Part shown: positions 35,219-37,392 of the stretch, one piece after another
How positions within the stretch are numbered: position 1 is the first letter of the stretch
Layout: each line of letters starts with the position of its first letter
Assembly: GCF_003667445.1 (NCBI RefSeq)
Contig: NZ_RCTF01000027.1
Location: 1-37,392, forward strand
Reading direction: 5' to 3'
DNA length: 37,392 nt
From: Xanthobacter tagetidis
Lineage (GTDB): Bacteria; Pseudomonadota; Alphaproteobacteria; Rhizobiales; Xanthobacteraceae
Program-made: the position numbers and the translations under genes
The notes under the pieces: generated by a model
The model's database searches: none
Told to the model about the DNA's origin: nothing
What the model saw: the letters and a program-made list of their open reading frames with translations, nothing else

Positions 35219-35788
35219 TCACGCGCCGCGCTGGCCGCGCGCCACGGCCCGCGCCACGAGACCGGAGAGATAGGCGTCCGAGCGGCGGAAGCCGGCGAGG
35301 TCCGGCGTCGCGATGTTCACCGTCACGCTGGCGCGCGCGCCGCCTTCCGCGCTGCGCACGCCGAGCGTGCCGTCCGCGCCGCGCGACAGCGGCAGGATCG
35401 CCTCGGCCCCCTTCTCGCCCATCAGGCCGAGGCCGGAGGCGAGCGGAAAATAGGTCGGAGCCGCCACCACGCCGCCGCGCGCGAACGGCTTCACCTGCCC
35501 CTGCTGGATCACCCCGCCATCGGCGAAGCCCAGCCCGCCGACCGCGCCGGAGAGAAGGCCCGTGAGCCCCTGCTCCAGCGGCTTCAGCGCCGCGGTCAGC
35601 GCGAGGCCCGCGAGGCGCTGGGCGAGCTGCTCCAGCACCGTGCCGAGGTCCTTGCCCTTCAGCGCGACGCCGGTGAAGGCGCCCGCCAGGGCGCTGGCGA
35701 AGCCGCGCGCCGACACCTCGGCCGCGCCCAGCGCCTCGATCGCCTTGCGGGTGTCGACGGACAGTTCGATGTCGACGCTCTCGGTCAC
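35219..35788 (-). CDS. GTA tail tape-measure protein (gp11)
   Basis: 189 residues, short as in R. capsulatus GTA (about 220). The N-terminus (SVDIELSVDTRKAIEALGAA) is followed by a helical hydrophobic region (VLEQLAQRLAGLALTAALKP). The conserved phage end motif is present: FADGGVIQQGQVKPFARGGV, then TYFPLASGLGLMGEKGAEAI and LPLSRGADGTLGV. It sets tail length and occupies the tube lumen. Its start overlaps the gp10.1 stop (35785-35788). Downstream (leftward) the cluster is interrupted by the H1-like/porin-motif insert before gp12. Confidence 0.93.
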   Translation of the reverse strand: MTESVDIELSVDTRKAIEALGAAEVSARGFASALAGAFTGVALKGKDLGTVLEQLAQRLAGLALTAALKPLEQGLTGLLSGAVGGLGFADGGVIQQGQVKPFARGGVVAAPTYFPLASGLGLMGEKGAEAILPLSRGADGTLGVRSAEGGARASVTVNIATPDLAGFRRSDAYLSGLVARAVARGQRGA

Positions 35789-36012
35789 GTTTGCCTCCTC
35801 TCGGCGCCGTCGGGAAAGCGCGCCATCAGCGCATCGAGCCGGGCGCGCGGCAGCGGCGCGGCGCGCTTCGGCGCGAGCGCTCCGAGCGCGGCGGCCAGCT
35901 CGCGCGGCGTCAGGCGCCAGAACTGGTCGGCGGGCAGCCGCAGGAGGCCGAGCCCGGCGCCCATGGCCTCCTCCCAGGGGAAGGGCGCGGGCGCGCCGGG
36001 CGGCGGCGTCAT
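35785..36012 (-). CDS. GTA tail assembly chaperone (gp10.1)
   Basis: 75 residues with the phage tail-assembly chaperone type sequence PFPWEEAMGAGLGLLRLPAD, then QFWRLTPRELAAALGAL. Such small proteins hold the tape measure during tail polymerisation. Its ATG overlaps the gp10 stop (36009-36012) and its stop overlaps the gp11 start (35785-35788), as expected in GTA clusters. Confidence 0.88.
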   Translation of the reverse strand: MTPPPGAPAPFPWEEAMGAGLGLLRLPADQFWRLTPRELAAALGALAPKRAAPLPRARLDALMARFPDGAERRQT

Positions 36013-36347
36013 CCCTCCTGCGGCGGCGGAGGGTTTTCCCCCTCGCCGAAGGTGGCCTGGAGCAGGTCGCAGACGATGCGCGCGAAGCCGGCGGCGCCGC
36101 CCTCCGCGCGCATGGCCTCCACCGCCTCCAGGCTCACGCGCTCGCCGGCGCCGCTCAGCCCGGCGCGGATGATGCGCGCGGCATCGCGCGCGCCGAGCCG
36201 GCCCTGCGAGAAGCGGGCGGCCAGCGCCATCAGGTCGTCGGCGCCGAAGGCGGCCTCCAGCTCGGCGAGCGCGCCGAGCGTCAGCACCAGAGTGCGCGGG
36301 CGCCCGTCGAGCACCGCCTCGATCTCGCCGCGTCGCGGATTGGCCAT
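36009..36347 (-). CDS. GTA gp10 family protein
   Basis: 112 residues of the GTA_gp10 family, recognisable from NPRRGEIEAVLDGRPRTLVL, LGALAELEAAFGADDLMALA and VEAMRAEGGAAGFARIVCDL, ending in the Pro-rich ENPPPPQEG. It is probably a tail assembly chaperone acting with gp10.1. I chose the ATG at 36347 (MANPRRGEIE), which has GAGGGCG upstream; the longer frame to 36383 overlaps gp9. It begins ten bases after the gp9 stop. Confidence 0.92.
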   Translation of the reverse strand: MANPRRGEIEAVLDGRPRTLVLTLGALAELEAAFGADDLMALAARFSQGRLGARDAARIIRAGLSGAGERVSLEAVEAMRAEGGAAGFARIVCDLLQATFGEGENPPPPQEG

Positions 36348-36357
36348 GGCGTCGCCC

Positions 36358-36765
36358 TCAGAGCGCGGCGAAGGCGAGCGCACCGGCGCTCTCCAAGGTG
36401 AGGTCGAAGGTGACCTCGCGGTCGTGCTCGGCGCCGATCTCCAGCGCCGTCACCTGGAACGGGCCGGTGACGGTGCCGAAATCCGGGATCACCACCTGGC
36501 ATTCGGGGATCGCGCCCGAGAAGAACGCCGCCCGCACCAGAGCGTCGGAGGCGGCATCCTTGAACACGCCGGAGCCGGTGACCGCGGCGCGCCGCACCCC
36601 CGCCCCGGCCAGCAGCTCGCGCCACTGGCCGGCGGATTCGGCATGGGTCACGTCGACGCTCTGGGCGTTGAAGGCGATCTGGCGCGAGCGCAGGCCCGCC
36701 ACCGTCACCAGCGCGGCGCCGTCATGCATCTTGAGGAGAAGGTCCTTGCCCTTCTGCGCGGCCAT
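36358..36765 (-). CDS. GTA major tail protein (gp9; TP901-1 family)
   Basis: 135 residues of the phage major tail tube family TP901-1. Typical phrases are MAAQKGKDLLLKMHDGAALV, ESAGQWRELLAGAGVRRAAV and CQVVIPDFGTVTGPFQVTAL, ending FDLTLESAGALAFAAL. It polymerises into the tail tube. It lies 21 bases after gp8, in the standard GTA order. Confidence 0.94.
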   Translation of the reverse strand: MAAQKGKDLLLKMHDGAALVTVAGLRSRQIAFNAQSVDVTHAESAGQWRELLAGAGVRRAAVTGSGVFKDAASDALVRAAFFSGAIPECQVVIPDFGTVTGPFQVTALEIGAEHDREVTFDLTLESAGALAFAAL

Positions 36766-36786
36766 GGGATGTCTCCAAGCAAGGGT

Positions 36787-37206
36787 TCAGAGCGGCTCGG
36801 TGACGGCACGGAACCGCACCAGAGCGTGGAAGGTCCGCCCGTCCGGATCGCGCACCACCTCGGCCGTGGTGGCACGCAGGTTGGCGAGGCGGTGGGCGGC
36901 GAGCGCCAGCGGCATGTCGTGCAGCGCCTCCTGCACCGCCGCGGCGATGGCCATCGCCTCCGCCCGCCCGCCGGAGCGGGAGAAGGCGTGCAGGGTCAGC
37001 GCATGCTCGGTGCCGCGCTCGGTGGCGGTGGACCAGTCGGCCACCACCGCCTCGCCGAGCGCGACGAAGGGGAAATCGGCCTCCTTCGGCGGCACGTCGA
37101 ACACCTTGGCGCCGCCGAGCAAAGCGGCGAGCGGCGCATCGGCGGCGAGCGCCCCATGGATCGCGGCGCGCAGCGCCAAGGCCGGGCTGTCGAGGGGCAG
37201 GCTCAC
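36787..37206 (-). CDS. GTA tail terminator (gp8; DUF3168)
   Basis: 139 residues of the DUF3168 family (LPLDSPALALRAAIHGALAA; DAPLAALLGGAKVFDVPP; EHALTLHAFSRSGGRAEAMA). It caps the tail tube at the neck. It starts with GTG at 37206, and GTGA overlaps the stop of the upstream gene, indicating translational coupling. Confidence 0.93.
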   Translation of the reverse strand: MSLPLDSPALALRAAIHGALAADAPLAALLGGAKVFDVPPKEADFPFVALGEAVVADWSTATERGTEHALTLHAFSRSGGRAEAMAIAAAVQEALHDMPLALAAHRLANLRATTAEVVRDPDGRTFHALVRFRAVTEPL

Positions 37207-37392
37207 GGGCGCCTCCTGCGGAATGCGAGCAGCGCCGCCGCGAGCCAGGGCGCGGGCGGCGCCTGAAGCGAGCCGCGCTCGCGCCCAAGCGCCGGCCCGT
37301 CGGCGATGCGCACCGCGCGGCGCCCGCCGGCATCGACCAGCGACGCGGGCACGCCAGCGGCGGCGAGGGTGTCGGCGAGCGCCGCGCCGGTG
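37203..37392 (-). CDS. C-terminal end of an unidentified gene upstream of gp8 (partial)
   Basis: Only 63 codons are in the window, running off the right edge. The visible end is TGAALADTLAAAGVPASLVD, a short polar part (GRERGSLQAPPAP) and WLAAALLAFRRRRP. In GTA clusters the head-closure gene gp7 normally occupies this place, but the hydrophobic WLAAALLAF followed by four Arg and Pro does not look like a head-closure protein to me. It may be gp7 with an odd end or an extra small gene. The stop overlaps the gp8 GTG. Its identity needs the upstream sequence. Confidence 0.7.
   Translation of the reverse strand, partial: TGAALADTLAAAGVPASLVDAGGRRAVRIADGPALGRERGSLQAPPAPWLAAALLAFRRRRP

Noticed and set aside
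22767..37392. Ordinary prophage
   Set aside because: The tail genes match the GTA type one by one, including the short tape measure and GTA-specific gp10 and gp15. No integrase, repressor or att site is visible in the window, though the right side is not seen.

Overview
The window is GC-rich chromosomal DNA of an alphaproteobacterium, most likely of the order Hyphomicrobiales (Rhizobiales), possibly near the Xanthobacteraceae. The evidence is the trxB-lsrB/vtlR pair, a FeuP/FeuQ-like two-component system, the dnaG-rpoD and carA/yqeY neighbourhood, alphaproteobacterial palindromic repeats, and a gene transfer agent (GTA) structural cluster of the Rhodobacter capsulatus type. No database search was possible, so family names rest on recognised motifs and gene order.

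Left part (1-5119, + strand): a selenocysteine operon. It holds selA (5' truncated by the window), a SEL1-repeat gene, selB, the tRNA-Sec(UCA) gene and two unrecognised genes, all overlapping or closely packed. The selB reading frame has no stop before the tRNA. It runs through the whole tRNA-Sec gene and ends in an ATGA overlap with the next gene.

Middle (5136-22604): housekeeping and regulatory genes. In order: a VanX-type D-Ala-D-Ala dipeptidase, a peptidoglycan-binding protein, an LsrB/VtlR-type LysR regulator with trxB, an Lrp/AsnC regulator, a secreted SEL1 protein, rpoD and dnaG (the dnaG product has lost most of its zinc ligands), a BrnT/BrnA toxin-antitoxin pair, an AGCS amino-acid:sodium symporter, a YqeY-family gene divergent from carA (which looks leaderless), a small lipoprotein, and a sensor kinase/response regulator pair.

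Right part (22767-37392, almost all - strand): the tail half of a GTA cluster, read right to left. It begins with an unidentified partial gene in the gp7 position, then gp8 tail terminator, gp9 major tail protein, gp10, gp10.1 chaperone, gp11 tape measure, gp12 distal tail, gp13 hub, gp14 NlpC/P60 peptidase and gp15 megatron. After these come a DUF2793 tail-fibre-like protein, an Rcc01079-type spike base, a spike-fibre-like protein, a small unknown protein, a GH108 muramidase with a C-terminal membrane segment, and two overlapping genes that look like an inner/outer spanin pair. So particle, spike and lysis functions lie together. Two things interrupt the tail block: a roughly 1.7-kb + strand insert between gp11 and gp12, carrying a histone H1-like Lys/Ala/Pro protein and a small secreted porin-motif protein, and a 505-bp repeat-filled gap between gp14 and gp15.
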